Counted from the first letter of the stretch, positions 18,045 to 26,993 are shown. The stretch is 64,000 nt of DNA from an uncultured Acidobacteriota bacterium (GCA_937900045.1 CALCEB010000085.1:9407-73406); one strand, 5' to 3'. The notes: a model not told the origin generated them from the sequence alone. A program made the numbers and translations.

Positions 18045-19265
18045 GTGAGTGTCGCCAAGCCCAAGACGGGCATTCCGGAAATTCTTGCCGCTCAGCGCCT
18101 GGAGCATGTGCACTACGCCATCCGGGATATTGCCGTGGTGGCCGAGCAACTGGCCCGCGAAGGAAAAACAATTCTTCCGCTCAACATCGGCGACCCTTTG
18201 CAATTTGACTTTCGCACCCCCGCGCATTTGATCGAGGCGGTGACCAAGGCCATGTGGGATGGACACGATGGTTACGCGCCTTCGCTGGGGATGCCGGATG
18301 CCCTGGAGGCCATCCGCTCCGAAGCGGAGCGCAAGGGGATGCGCAATATCCAATCCGTTTTCGTGACCCAGGGAGTGAGTGAGGCGGTGGATCTCGCCCT
18401 GACGGCGCTGGTGAATCCCGGCGAAGACGTGCTCACCCCGTGTCCCGAATATCCTCTCTATTCAGCAGTGCTGGCAAAGCTCGAAGCGCGGCCCAACGCT
18501 TATTGTTTGAACGAGGCCGACGGCTGGGAGCCGGACCTGGAGGATATGGCGCGCAAAATCACGGGCCAGACTCGCGCCATCGTGGTGATTAATCCAAACA
18601 ACCCCACCGGGACGGTCTATTCGAAGCGAACCCTGGAGGCGATTGCGGACATTGCCCGCCGCCACGGCCTGTTGGTCCTTGCTGATGAGATTTATGACAA
18701 GCTGGTGCTGGACGGCGAGCCACATTTTTCCATCGCGGCGCTCGCTCCGGATGTTCCCGTCATCACTTTCAACGGATTGTCGAAGGCTTACCTGGTTCCG
18801 GGCTGGCGGGTGGGGTGGGGCGTAGCCAGTGGGCCGGAGCAGGCCCTGAAGCCCTATCTCGAAGGAGTCCACAAGCTCCTTCGAGCCCGGTTGAGCGCCA
18901 ACCGCCCCGAGCAATACGCCATCCGGACAGCCCTGGAAGGCTCGCAGGAACACCTGAATGAGGTTGTGGCAAAACTCCGCGCCCGCCGGGACTTGACCGT
19001 CAATTGGTGCAACTCGAACCCCGGAATTTCCTGCGTTCCGCCCCAAGGCGCCTTTTATGCCTTTCCCCGCATCGAAGTGACCGAAGACGATGAGCGATTC
19101 GTCCGCCGTCTTCTTCAAGAAAAGCAGGTGCTGGTGGTGCATGGCAGCGGGTTCGGGAAACCTGAAGGGATCGCGCACTTCCGGATCGTGTTCCTTCCAG
19201 ACGAGGACACACTCACCCGCGCTTACCAGGCCATTGGTGAATTCATCGAGAAACATTACGGTTGA
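18045..19265 (+). CDS. Class I/II PLP-dependent aminotransferase (alanine/aspartate type)
   Basis: A 406-residue fold-type I transaminase. Key residues are NPNNPTG (183-189), ADEIYDKLV with the Asp that contacts the pyridine nitrogen (213-221), the Schiff-base lysine in FNGLSKAYL (Lys247), and the phosphate-binding arginine in VPGWRVGW (Arg255). The overall pattern is closest to the AlaA-like alanine transaminases, but substrate is uncertain. The only plausible start is a GTG at 18045. The stop overlaps the frame of the next small gene, suggesting co-expression with the two small proteins downstream. Confidence 0.9.
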   Translation: MSVAKPKTGIPEILAAQRLEHVHYAIRDIAVVAEQLAREGKTILPLNIGDPLQFDFRTPAHLIEAVTKAMWDGHDGYAPSLGMPDALEAIRSEAERKGMRNIQSVFVTQGVSEAVDLALTALVNPGEDVLTPCPEYPLYSAVLAKLEARPNAYCLNEADGWEPDLEDMARKITGQTRAIVVINPNNPTGTVYSKRTLEAIADIARRHGLLVLADEIYDKLVLDGEPHFSIAALAPDVPVITFNGLSKAYLVPGWRVGWGVASGPEQALKPYLEGVHKLLRARLSANRPEQYAIRTALEGSQEHLNEVVAKLRARRDLTVNWCNSNPGISCVPPQGAFYAFPRIEVTEDDERFVRRLLQEKQVLVVHGSGFGKPEGIAHFRIVFLPDEDTLTRAYQAIGEFIEKHYG

Positions 19266-19273
19266 TCCGGTCC

Positions 19274-19513
19274 ATGAAAAGGTCCATTGGCATCGAGGCC
19301 GTTGCGGAGAGTTCGCAAGACTCAAACTTTGTGAACGCAGAAGAACGGAACATACCAGGCGTCATTGAATCCGCCGGGACGGAAAACCCGGCGGCCCGGG
19401 TTGAATTTCCTGTGAACTATTGCCCGGTTTGTTCAGCGCGGCTTCAAGCGCATCGTTGTAAAATGATTTGCCCCCGCTGCGGATTTTTCATGTCCTGCTC
19501 GGAATTTGAATGA
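19274..19513 (+). CDS. Small zinc-ribbon-like protein
   Basis: A 79-residue protein with a disordered, polar N-terminal half and a compact C-terminal motif YCPVCSARLQAHRCKMICPR ending in a CGFF strand: two CxxC knuckles plus an extra Cys, consistent with one bound zinc. No known family is recognised. It starts nine bases after the aminotransferase stop; an overlapping TTG at 19262 is an alternative start. Likely part of the same transcript. Confidence 0.6.
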   Translation: MKRSIGIEAVAESSQDSNFVNAEERNIPGVIESAGTENPAARVEFPVNYCPVCSARLQAHRCKMICPRCGFFMSCSEFE

Positions 19514-19556
19514 GGCCGCTCGTCGAACCTGGCAATCCGGCCCGGCAAGGAAGCCC

Positions 19557-19820
19557 ATGTCCTCTCCGATGAACCGCTATGAGAACAAGACCTTCGAAAA
19601 CCAGCACTTGGTGCTGGATGAAGGTATTTTTATCAACTGTACATTCAAGAATTGCAGCCTGGAGTATTCGGGCGGCGACGTGTATGTCCAGAACTGCCAG
19701 GGCGAGGGATGCCAACTGATCTGGCGCGGATCAGCGCAAAGAACGGTGTTCCTGCTGCAGGGCCTTGGCCTGATGGCAACGCCAGCGCCGCCGCCCGTCA
19801 ATCCGGTGCGTGTTCAATAA
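19557..19820 (+). CDS. Small beta-strand-repeat protein, uncharacterised
   Basis: An 87-residue protein whose core reads NQHLVLDEGIFINCTFKNCS, then LEYSGGDVYVQNCQGEGCQL, with Cys/Asn ladders at regular spacing as in short pentapeptide-like or right-handed beta-helix folds. The tail is Pro-rich. AAGGAAG lies upstream of the ATG at 19557. It is the third gene in the aminotransferase cluster. No function is known to me. Confidence 0.6.
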   Translation: MSSPMNRYENKTFENQHLVLDEGIFINCTFKNCSLEYSGGDVYVQNCQGEGCQLIWRGSAQRTVFLLQGLGLMATPAPPPVNPVRVQ

Positions 19821-20052
19821 GCCTTAAGATCTGTGGCATTTGGATCGATCCCGCGGGCGAACCCTTTCTTGCTCCCGATTCATCTTAACTATGGCTCATC
19901 GGCCGTTCCCGCAGCCCGGCGGGAGCGAATCTGCCTTTCTGCTTGATCTTCGATGGAACCGTTTTCATGGAACCAAGGGCACTGACGCGGGGCCTGTCCG
20001 TGCTTACATGAGGTTTCAGAACGGCGCTGCGGCATGACCTAACGGAAGCCGC

Positions 20053-20886
20053 ATGCAAGCCATAACCAGGAACTTAAGAATGGAACCCACGCTCCAGTTT
20101 CTGTTGCGGCACGGCTCGGCGGTGCTGGTGATCTGCGTTTTTGTGGATCAACTTGGGTTTCCACTTCCCGCCGTTCCCTTCCTCATTGGCGTGGGAGCGC
20201 TGGCTGGGCGCGGCCAATTTCCACTGGCCCTGGGAATCGGGGAGGCCGTGGTCGCGTCGCTGGCAGCGGACATTGTCTGGTACCAGTTGGGCCGCACCCA
20301 AGGCCACGCCATTCTCAATCTGCTGTGCAAAATTTCTCTTGAGCCCGACTCCTGCGTCCGCCGCTCGGAGGAAAGCTTTGCCCGGCGCGGCGCCCGCTCA
20401 CTGGCTTTTGTCAAGTTCGTTCCCGGCTTGAGTGTCGCCACGACGCCAATGGCAGGCTTGTTCGGCATGAGGCCCGCAGTCTTCCTGGCTTGGACTGGAA
20501 TGGGGGCGGTCTTGTGGTCGGGAGGATATATCACGCTGGGGTTCATCTTCAGCAGGCAGATTGAACGCGTGGCCGCCATCGCGCTGCGCCTGGGATTTGC
20601 CCTTGGAATCCTCCTCGTCCTGGCGCTTGCGTCCTACATCCTTTACAAGTATGTGCAGCGCCAGCGGTTCATCCGCTCACTGCGCATCGCGCGGCTTTCT
20701 CCCGATGAGTTGATGGAAAAGATCCGGCAGGGCGAGCCCTTGGTCATCGTGGACTTGCGGAACAAAGTCGAATTTGAGGCGAACCCCGCGAAGTTGCCCG
20801 GGGCGCTTCGCTTGCTTCCGGACGAATTGCAGGAACGCGCGGGTGAAATCCCCCGCGACCGCGACGTCATCCTCTACTGCACTTGA
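20053..20886 (+). CDS. DedA (VTT) membrane protein with rhodanese domain cut by in-frame TGA
   Basis: Up to the TGA, 277 residues: DedA/SNARE-associated region with membrane helices (VLVICVFVDQLGFPLPAVPF, FVKFVPGLSVATTPMAGLFG, then LGFALGILLVLALASYILYK) and the first half of a cytoplasmic rhodanese domain (VIVDLRNKVEFEANP...DRDVILYCT). The TGA falls exactly where relatives of this DedA-rhodanese fusion have Cys in YC(T/S)CPNEA, and the rest of the domain continues in frame to 21078. The ATG at 20080 (MEPTLQF) is an equally good start. DedA proteins are linked to polyprenyl-phosphate or lipid flipping. Confidence 0.85.
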   Translation: MQAITRNLRMEPTLQFLLRHGSAVLVICVFVDQLGFPLPAVPFLIGVGALAGRGQFPLALGIGEAVVASLAADIVWYQLGRTQGHAILNLLCKISLEPDSCVRRSEESFARRGARSLAFVKFVPGLSVATTPMAGLFGMRPAVFLAWTGMGAVLWSGGYITLGFIFSRQIERVAAIALRLGFALGILLVLALASYILYKYVQRQRFIRSLRIARLSPDELMEKIRQGEPLVIVDLRNKVEFEANPAKLPGALRLLPDELQERAGEIPRDRDVILYCT

Positions 20887-21078
20887 CCCAACGAAGCCAC
20901 CAGCGCCCGTGTGGCGCTACTCCTGAAATCGCATGGGGTCACGCGCGTTCGTCCGTTGGCCGGAGGCTTTGAGGGCTGGCGCTCCCGCCAGTTCCCGCTG
21001 GAAGCTGCGGCGCCCACCCCGCCCGCTGGATCATCATCCGGCTCTCAGGTAAGCTTGGCGGGTCCTGCTGGCCGGTGA
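20884..21078 (+). other. In-frame TGA and intact downstream half of the rhodanese domain
   Basis: After TGA (20884-20886) the same frame encodes 63 residues, PNEATSARVALLLKSHGVTR then VRPLAGGFEGW, ending at TGA 21076-21078. This is a normal rhodanese C-terminus with no other lesion. A perfect 6-bp hairpin AGCGCC-CGTGT-GGCGCT lies at 20902-20918, 16 nt after the TGA. Possibilities are selenocysteine, a natural nonsense mutation, or a base-call error in a TGC/TGT codon. Confidence 0.75.
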
Positions 21079-21120
21079 AACCGCCATGAGGCGCATCCAA
21101 GGAAACAACGGGCGCCGTCC

Positions 21121-21465
21121 TCATTCAAGGTCGATTTCGTGCGCTTCGACCACACCGGAATTGTTCAGGTCGCCCACCACTTTCACTTTGGCGCCGGCAA
21201 CAAGGTCCGTCGAAGCGCCGGCGCTTCCATCCTTTTTGTGGATCGTGGTGTTCTTGTCGTAGGTAACATGAAAAATCATCTGTCCCCCGGTGTCCACGGT
21301 GAATTTCCCGGACGACAGATCAGAGATGGTGCCTTCCAGTGTGAAGTTGGTTGAGGAATCTTGAGGAGCAGGACGCCCGCCAAGTTTTATCCAGGAACCC
21401 GCCGCCAGCGCCCAGGCCGTGATCCCCGCCAAAACAAAAACCAGGAAAAGTCTTTGCCGCTTCAT
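21121..21465 (-). CDS. Exported DUF5666-like beta-barrel protein
   Basis: A 114-residue protein with a signal peptide (KRQRLFLVFVLAGITAWALAA) and a single small beta domain: FTLEGTISDLSSGKFTVDTG, then VKVVGDLNNSGVVEAHEIDL. The pattern of a short OB-like barrel ending in V-x-A-x-x-I is that of DUF5666 or related bacterial secreted proteins. AAAGGA precedes the ATG at 21465. The frame continues upstream to 21639 but without a signal peptide there. Function unknown. Confidence 0.65.
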   Translation of the reverse strand: MKRQRLFLVFVLAGITAWALAAGSWIKLGGRPAPQDSSTNFTLEGTISDLSSGKFTVDTGGQMIFHVTYDKNTTIHKKDGSAGASTDLVAGAKVKVVGDLNNSGVVEAHEIDLE

Positions 21466-21660
21466 CTTCGTGGTCCTTTCTAATCTGGCGTGATTGTAGC
21501 GCAACGTCATTCCGATTGCGAACCTGGAGCGGGTCGGCTCGCGCCCGGTCACGATTACTTTGTTAGCACCGACCGCTTCCGCAGTCACCCCCGCTTGCGC
21601 GATCAGCTCACTGATCCCTACCTCGATCTGGCAAAACATTGTGCCGAGCAGGACAAGGCG

Positions 21661-23088
21661 CTACGCGCTGCCCTTGGGCTCGGCGTGGATGCTGACCTTC
21701 ATGATCTGGGGTAATTCTTTGCGGAACTTAAGTTCCAAGTCTTCGGTGATGTCATGCACCCGGGAAATGGGAAGGTCCGGCTCAAAGGTGCAGTGGAGGC
21801 TGACGTGAACCGTCGATCCAACCTGGTGAGCTTCAATGGCGTGGCAATCGACCAGGCCAGGAGTGCCGAGCGTCAACTCGCGAATGTGTTCCTCAATCTG
21901 GCAGCGCATCCAATCGGCTTCGTTGGCGGATTCCACGCCCTTCCGCATCGGCTCAATGTGGACATTCACCTCTTTAACGCTCGGAATCTCTTTTTGTATT
22001 TCCTCTTCCAGGAAGGTGGCGCGGCGGTGCGCGGCTTCCAGGGTCAGGTTAGGATCCAGCTCCAGATCCAGACTGAGGTTGACCTTGCCTTGCACTTCGA
22101 AGGGGGTGACGTCATGAATCTGCAATTCGTTGCGATGGGCGATGGACCGCACCCGTTCCACCACATCCGTCGAGGAAGGCTGTTGCGGCGCGGATTGGAT
22201 CACCACGTCCGCCTCGGGATATTGTTCACGGACTCGCTCCTCCACGTCATGGGACACAGCTTCCGCATGTTCGAAGGAAATATTGCCCTGCAGCGTCAGG
22301 CGGACATCCACGAAGAGCTGGTTTCCACTCTGGCGCACGCGAATCCGCTCCGGATTCATGACGCCGGGAACGCTGGCGATGAGCCGGGCGATGCTTGCGG
22401 AAATTCCTTCGGGCGCCGCATCCACCAGCGCGTCAATGGACCGCTTACCCAACCGCACGCTGAGATAAACAGTGATGCCGGCCACGCACAACGCCGCCAC
22501 CGGATCGGCCGCGAGCAGCCAGCGGAGACGCCAGTGGTCCGCGGCCCGGATCAGCAGCAGGCCGAGGATGACCACTCCCGAACCGTAAACATCCGTCGAG
22601 AAATGAATGGCATCGGCTTCCAGCGCTTGGCTGCTGTACTTCTTGGCAACGCGGGCAAGGGACCGGGACCGGGAAGCATCCACCATCATGGAAATCATCA
22701 TCACGGCAAAAGCCCAGAATGTGGGCTTTACCTGGACGGCATGGAAGAACAGGCGGCGCATGGCCTCAAACACAATCCAGGCGCAGGTCACCAGCAGCAG
22801 GCCGGTTTCCACAAAGGCGGAAACGTGCTCGAATTTGCCGTGGCCGAAGGGATGGGATGAGTCGGCGGGCTTATCGGCAAGGCGGATGGAGAAAAGGGTG
22901 ACCAGAGCAGCGACCAAATCAAGGCTGGAATGCGCTGCCTCCGAAAGTATTCCCAGGCTTCCGGAAAGCAAGCCAACCACCGCTTTGAAAAGCGTGAGCA
23001 AGAGGGCAGCCAGGAACGAGCTAAGAGCTACCGACTTCTTTTCCCGCGCGGGCAGGGTGGACTGGCTGAGACCTTTCAGAGAATTCAT
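21661..23088 (-). CDS. CDF-family cation efflux transporter with three C-terminal domains
   Basis: A 475-residue inner-membrane transporter, much longer than typical (~300). Residues ~20-215 form the CDF membrane domain, with metal-site motifs HSSLD (helix 2) and HFSTD (helix 5), and HPFGHGKFEHVSA in between. It would exchange Zn/Fe/Mn/Co-type divalent cations for protons. Beyond it are three successive ~80-residue ferredoxin-like units (about 220-310, 311-390, 391-475), each ending in a strand like VNVHIEP or VSIHAEP, i.e. tandem copies of the dimerisation/metal-sensing domain that is usually single. Confidence 0.9.
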   Translation of the reverse strand: MNSLKGLSQSTLPAREKKSVALSSFLAALLLTLFKAVVGLLSGSLGILSEAAHSSLDLVAALVTLFSIRLADKPADSSHPFGHGKFEHVSAFVETGLLLVTCAWIVFEAMRRLFFHAVQVKPTFWAFAVMMISMMVDASRSRSLARVAKKYSSQALEADAIHFSTDVYGSGVVILGLLLIRAADHWRLRWLLAADPVAALCVAGITVYLSVRLGKRSIDALVDAAPEGISASIARLIASVPGVMNPERIRVRQSGNQLFVDVRLTLQGNISFEHAEAVSHDVEERVREQYPEADVVIQSAPQQPSSTDVVERVRSIAHRNELQIHDVTPFEVQGKVNLSLDLELDPNLTLEAAHRRATFLEEEIQKEIPSVKEVNVHIEPMRKGVESANEADWMRCQIEEHIRELTLGTPGLVDCHAIEAHQVGSTVHVSLHCTFEPDLPISRVHDITEDLELKFRKELPQIMKVSIHAEPKGSA

Positions 23089-23241
23089 GCCGCTTCACAA
23101 CTGGTTTTCGAAGTGCCGCCTCCAGGCCGTATCTGGAGATGGGAAGGGTGTTGCGGGCGCCTTCTGGGCGGGGAAGGCAGATCATTGGCATGGCGACTCA
23201 CCGGACGCCACGCAGAGAGTGAAATCAAGGGCAGGATAACA

Positions 23242-23565
23242 TCAGTCTTCCGAAGCCACTTCTTCCAACGCCGCCCTCAATTCCTTCTCGGCGTGGAAAG
23301 CGCCTTGATTGTGGGCGACCTCGATGCCTTTTTCCAAAATGCGCCGGGCGTCGGTACGTCTTCCCCTCTCGATCATAAACATACCCGCCTGGTAGTAGGT
23401 GGCAGAATATTCAGGGTGGTGAGCCAGGAGATATTCAAAATGCTCAAGGGCCTGGTCCGGGCGCCCAGACCTGGAAAGCTCAAGCGCCAGCCCGTAACGC
23501 GCAAAAGTGTCACCGGGGTTGGCTTCTAAGGCTTGCTGAAGGAATTGGACTCTTTCTGGGTCCAT
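23242..23565 (-). CDS. Small TPR protein
   Basis: A 107-residue protein built of about two and a half tetratricopeptide repeats: FLQQALEANPGDTFARYGLA, ALEHFEYLLAHHPEYSATYY and ARRILEKGIEVAHNQGAFHA. No signal peptide. Such proteins mediate protein-protein contacts; no partner is evident. It lies 153 bp upstream of the CDF gene on the same strand, so could be co-transcribed. Confidence 0.8.
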   Translation of the reverse strand: MDPERVQFLQQALEANPGDTFARYGLALELSRSGRPDQALEHFEYLLAHHPEYSATYYQAGMFMIERGRRTDARRILEKGIEVAHNQGAFHAEKELRAALEEVASED

Positions 23566-23772
23566 GAGTTTAGATTTGCCTCCGATGTTGGATTGTACTC
23601 TGCTTGGGAACTTTCACAACGAAGTTTCATTTGGAGTCAATACTGTCCAACTGTTGATTTTTGAATTTCCGGTAACTCTTTCTTTTAAATGAGCCTAGCG
23701 AGAAAAATGGTCAAAATCGATTTGAAATCTCCGGTACTCTGCCGTCACACAAAAGGGCAAGGGCAATGACCA

Positions 23773-24325
23773 ATGAATATCGGACGGACCATTTTTTCTC
23801 ACTCATGGATTTCCTGCGCTGGCAGATTTTCGCGAATGTGTGGCGCGATACCAGGGCGACTACAAGACGCAGAATTTCTCCAGCCTGGATCAGTTTCTCT
23901 GCCTGGCCTTCGCCCAACTGACTTACCGCGACAGCTTGCGCGACATCGAAACCTGCCTGCGTGCGCAACCCTCCAAGCTCTACCACAGGGGCTTTCGCGG
24001 CGCCATTTCCCGGGCGACACTCGCCTATGCCAACGAACACCGTGACTGGCGCATCTATGCCGATTTCGCTCAGGCCCTGATTCGAACCGCCCGCCATCTT
24101 TATCGCGACGAACCTTTCGGGGTGGACCTCGCCGAGACGGTTTACGCCTTCGACTCCACGACCGGGGCTATTTAGATTTCACGCGCCTCTAGGTTTTCAC
24201 CCAAGTCTTGGCCTTCTTCATCACCCGTGCCCAGCAGAACACGCAGTTCAACCGCCGCCCCTCACGTCCCATCGACAAATCCACCGGACGGAGTTCCGAC
24301 CAATGGACTAAATGCTGCAAGCCTT
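23773..24325 (+). pseudogene. Decayed IS4-family transposase
   Basis: The longest intact piece (23840-24175) reads MARYQGDYKTQNFSSLDQFL, then AFAQLTYRDSLRDIETCLRA and ends DSTTGAI, matching the N-terminal third of IS4-family transposases including the first catalytic Asp in FDSTT. The start codon at 23773 (MNIGRTIFS) is separated by shifts to two other frames. After 24175 a fragment with AFFITRAQQNTQF and SRPIDKSTG follows, which belongs much later in the protein, so an internal deletion has removed the middle. No terminal repeats were identified. Confidence 0.75.
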
Positions 24326-24417
24326 CTTGTCTCATTCACTTCCCGTCCTCCTTTTCCAAAAGGTGGGACCGGAACGGGTGAGGAGGCACTGCTTCGGTGG
24401 TCTAAAACGAAGCCTCG

Positions 24418-25533
24418 CTACGTTTTCAGCCCGGCTTGCAAATCCGCAAACAACAACCGGTGGAACAGTTGCTCGCCCGCCTCCCGACGCGCGGAGAGGC
24501 GGCCCGCAGTGTAGGCGCGAGACTTCAATCCACGCTGCACGGAGAGGCAAATGCCCACATCTTCATACTGAATGCGGTCGCTCACGCGGATGCTTTCGCG
24601 GTTGTAGGCATCGCCTTCCGGTCCGGACGGTTTGAAATAAAAATCGAAGATCACTTGGCAGTGGTCCACATCAATCGGCAGCACCAGGTTGGTGTCCATG
24701 GCTCCTTCGTACCAATTGATCATGAAGTTGGGATACTGCCAGAAGTAGCAGGCGCGGTCACCCTTGCGAGTGGCGGCAGTGGAAGCATCCGCCTGGTCCG
24801 ATGGCTTCATGGGACTCGATTGAATGCAGCAGCGGTCCACATTCTCAATGGTGTAATGGGTGTAGTCGAGCACCGCGTTCAGGCCTTTGTGCAGATGGGG
24901 CACGTGATAGCCGCCGTCCAGGTAGTTATCCACGAAAACCTTCCAATTGCAGGCTAGCGGATAGGAACGACGCTCAAAGAAACTAAGCTCCCGGAAATTG
25001 AGCGGCTTGACGCGGCTCACCAGCCCGCCCAGAAAATCGGTGAGCGGCGCGGCGCGATCATCTAGGTTGATGAAGACGAAGTCTTCCCAGGTGTCCACGC
25101 GGACTGGAACCAGGCCATTTTGGGTACGGTCGAAATTGCGCACGCCCTCAAACTCCGGCATACCCTTCAGGCTTCCATCGCAGCCATACGTCCAACCGTG
25201 ATAGGGGCAGCGGAAATTCGTTACTTTGCCTTCGGCTTCGGTGGCCACGGCAGCGGCATGGTGCCGGCAGACGTTCAGAAAAGCGCGGAGCTTTCCATCC
25301 TCACCTCGCACCACCACAATCGGCTCGCCCGCCACCTCTCCCGTCAGATAGCGGCCCGGCTCGGTTACCTGACTCAAGCGCCCCGCCACCTGCCAGGTCC
25401 GGGCAAAGACGGACGTCCTTTCAAGCTCCGCCATTCGCGCGTCCGTGTACCACGGCGCCGGAATGGTCCATGCCTCGTCCAACGGCGCTGCCGGATTGTA
25501 CAGATCCAGAATTTCCTTCAACACGGGTTCCAT
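24418..25533 (-). CDS. Rieske non-heme iron oxygenase, alpha subunit
   Basis: A 371-residue aromatic-ring-hydroxylating-type oxygenase. The Rieske [2Fe-2S] motif is CRHHAAAVATEAEG... ending FRCPYHGWTYG. The catalytic domain has the mononuclear iron ligands in DNYLDGGYHVPHLH. Relatives include choline monooxygenase-like and other quaternary-ammonium or aromatic oxygenases; substrate is not predictable. The ATG at 25533 is used, the upstream TTG being unlikely. No reductase, ferredoxin or beta subunit is adjacent, so it must borrow electrons from elsewhere. IS4 debris lies just downstream. Confidence 0.88.
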   Translation of the reverse strand: MEPVLKEILDLYNPAAPLDEAWTIPAPWYTDARMAELERTSVFARTWQVAGRLSQVTEPGRYLTGEVAGEPIVVVRGEDGKLRAFLNVCRHHAAAVATEAEGKVTNFRCPYHGWTYGCDGSLKGMPEFEGVRNFDRTQNGLVPVRVDTWEDFVFINLDDRAAPLTDFLGGLVSRVKPLNFRELSFFERRSYPLACNWKVFVDNYLDGGYHVPHLHKGLNAVLDYTHYTIENVDRCCIQSSPMKPSDQADASTAATRKGDRACYFWQYPNFMINWYEGAMDTNLVLPIDVDHCQVIFDFYFKPSGPEGDAYNRESIRVSDRIQYEDVGICLSVQRGLKSRAYTAGRLSARREAGEQLFHRLLFADLQAGLKT

Positions 25534-25900
25534 GTCGCTTGACTCCAAACCCCATCTCTTTTAAATGGGCCCGGCGCGTTATTCTATGGCGAATCTCCGC
25601 AAGGTCAAGCCTTTTGTTCTGCCGCTTCCCGGCAGGGTCGATTCCGCCGGTCTTCCGCCCGAATTTGTGAAAACCGTGCGTGGCGTCAAGATAAAGGTCC
25701 CCGGCGCGAAGGGGAACCTGGAGTTGCGCAAAGAGCCGCGCTTCACGGAAACATCGAGATGCTGTCACCGGCGTCCTGATTCTGGGAGCAGAATGGTTAC
25801 CATAGATTTGGGGATTCGTGGAAGGAGCAACGGTACGATTCGGACTAAGGTTTGCGAGCGGATTGGTGACCGGTCGCGGCGTCCGATGGGACGTCAAGGC
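25534..25900. other. 367-bp gap with no confident gene
   Basis: A plus-strand frame from ATG 25586 (MANLRKVKPFVLPLPGRVDS) stays open across the gap and into the ROK gene's antisense strand. The first ~50 residues (to KGNLELRKEPRFTE) look protein-like, the rest does not. No ribosome site, no recognised family. It may be a decayed small gene. Confidence 0.3.
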
Positions 25901-26881
25901 TCATCGGCCCATGGAATCCAAAAACTCACGGCCGAGAGCCGCCGCGCCATAGAGCGGGGAATCGTTGCTCAAGGCCGCCGTCGAGATCTCCGTGGTGTAG
26001 GGAAAGTTCCCGGATTTCCATTGAGCCATCAATTCCCGAAGCGGAATGAGGAGGCGGTCTCCGGCCTGAGCTACTCCTCCGCCCAGGATGATCTTGTCCG
26101 GATTGATCAGGCGGATGGCGATGGTCAAGGCTCTCGCCAGCCAGTAAATGGCATCCCGGAGCAAACGGTTTGCCGCAGGGTCGCCTTGGGCCGCGGCATC
26201 AAACACCAACCGCGCTGTAAGGTTTTCCGCATTTCCCCCGCTCAGTTCCATCAAGCGCCGCGCCGCCTGGGGGTCGCTTGCGGCCAACTCGCGGGCCGAC
26301 CGGGCGATCGACCGTCCGGAAGAGAGCGCCTCCAGGCAGCCGGAGCCGCCGCAGGTGCAAGGAATGGGCAGGTCCGAAAGCGGCAAGTGGCCGATTTCAC
26401 CCGCCATACTGTCTCTGCCGCGGAACACTTTGCCATGGATCACCAAGCCGCTACCGATTCCGGTGCTCAAGGTGATGTAGATCAGAGAATTCACGCCTCG
26501 TCCCGCGCCGAAGTGAAATTCACCGAGCGCGCCCGCATTGGCGTCATTATCCAGCAAGGCGGGAATGCAAAAAGTGTCTTTGACCCATGAGGCAAGAGGA
26601 AAGTTCCGCCAGCCTGGAGTATGAACGGAGGTGACTCGCTGGCTGGCATAGTCAACCGGGCCGCCAAAGCTGATGCCACAAGCCTTCACGGTCTCCGGGC
26701 TGGCGTCGAGAAGTTTGGCGGCGTGCTGGTGAAGTTGCGCAAGCATCCACTCCCGCCCGCCCTGGTGCGAGGTTGCGGATTTCGTAACTTCCAGAAGGCG
26801 GCCTTCATGATTGAAGATGCCAACCCGAAAATGCGTGCCGCCAATATCGACGGCCAGGATATTTGAGGATACCGTTGTCAT
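25901..26881 (-). CDS. ROK-family sugar kinase (glucokinase-like)
   Basis: A 326-residue cytosolic kinase with the ASKHA fold: phosphate-1 loop LAVDIGGTHFRVG near the N-terminus, CGISFGGPVD, LLDNDANAGALGE, catalytic/glycine-rich TLSTGIGSGLV, then GEIGHLPLS and the ROK zinc motif CTCGGSGCLEAL. These features are of kinases rather than ROK repressors, and no HTH is present. Probable substrate is glucose or N-acetyl-mannosamine/glucosamine. Start is ATG 26881; the TTG at 26893 is less likely. Stands alone between the Rieske gene and rapZ. Confidence 0.9.
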   Translation of the reverse strand: MTTVSSNILAVDIGGTHFRVGIFNHEGRLLEVTKSATSHQGGREWMLAQLHQHAAKLLDASPETVKACGISFGGPVDYASQRVTSVHTPGWRNFPLASWVKDTFCIPALLDNDANAGALGEFHFGAGRGVNSLIYITLSTGIGSGLVIHGKVFRGRDSMAGEIGHLPLSDLPIPCTCGGSGCLEALSSGRSIARSARELAASDPQAARRLMELSGGNAENLTARLVFDAAAQGDPAANRLLRDAIYWLARALTIAIRLINPDKIILGGGVAQAGDRLLIPLRELMAQWKSGNFPYTTEISTAALSNDSPLYGAAALGREFLDSMGR

Positions 26882-26993
26882 TTCAGAAGGCAATGCGAAT
26901 CAGCCTGAAAAGTATATGTGAAAACCGTGTTCTGGAGTGTGGATATTACACCGTGAGCGAGAGTGTCCGCCCGGCCTCGAAAGCCACCCAACC

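Noticed and set aside
21466..21660. Small ORFs on either strand between the DUF5666-like and CDF genes
   Set aside because: Both strands are open but neither has a ribosome site or recognisable protein; likely spacer.
23711..24097. 128-residue minus-strand frame in the IS4 remnant
   Set aside because: Mirror of the transposase sense frame, which shows clear family motifs.
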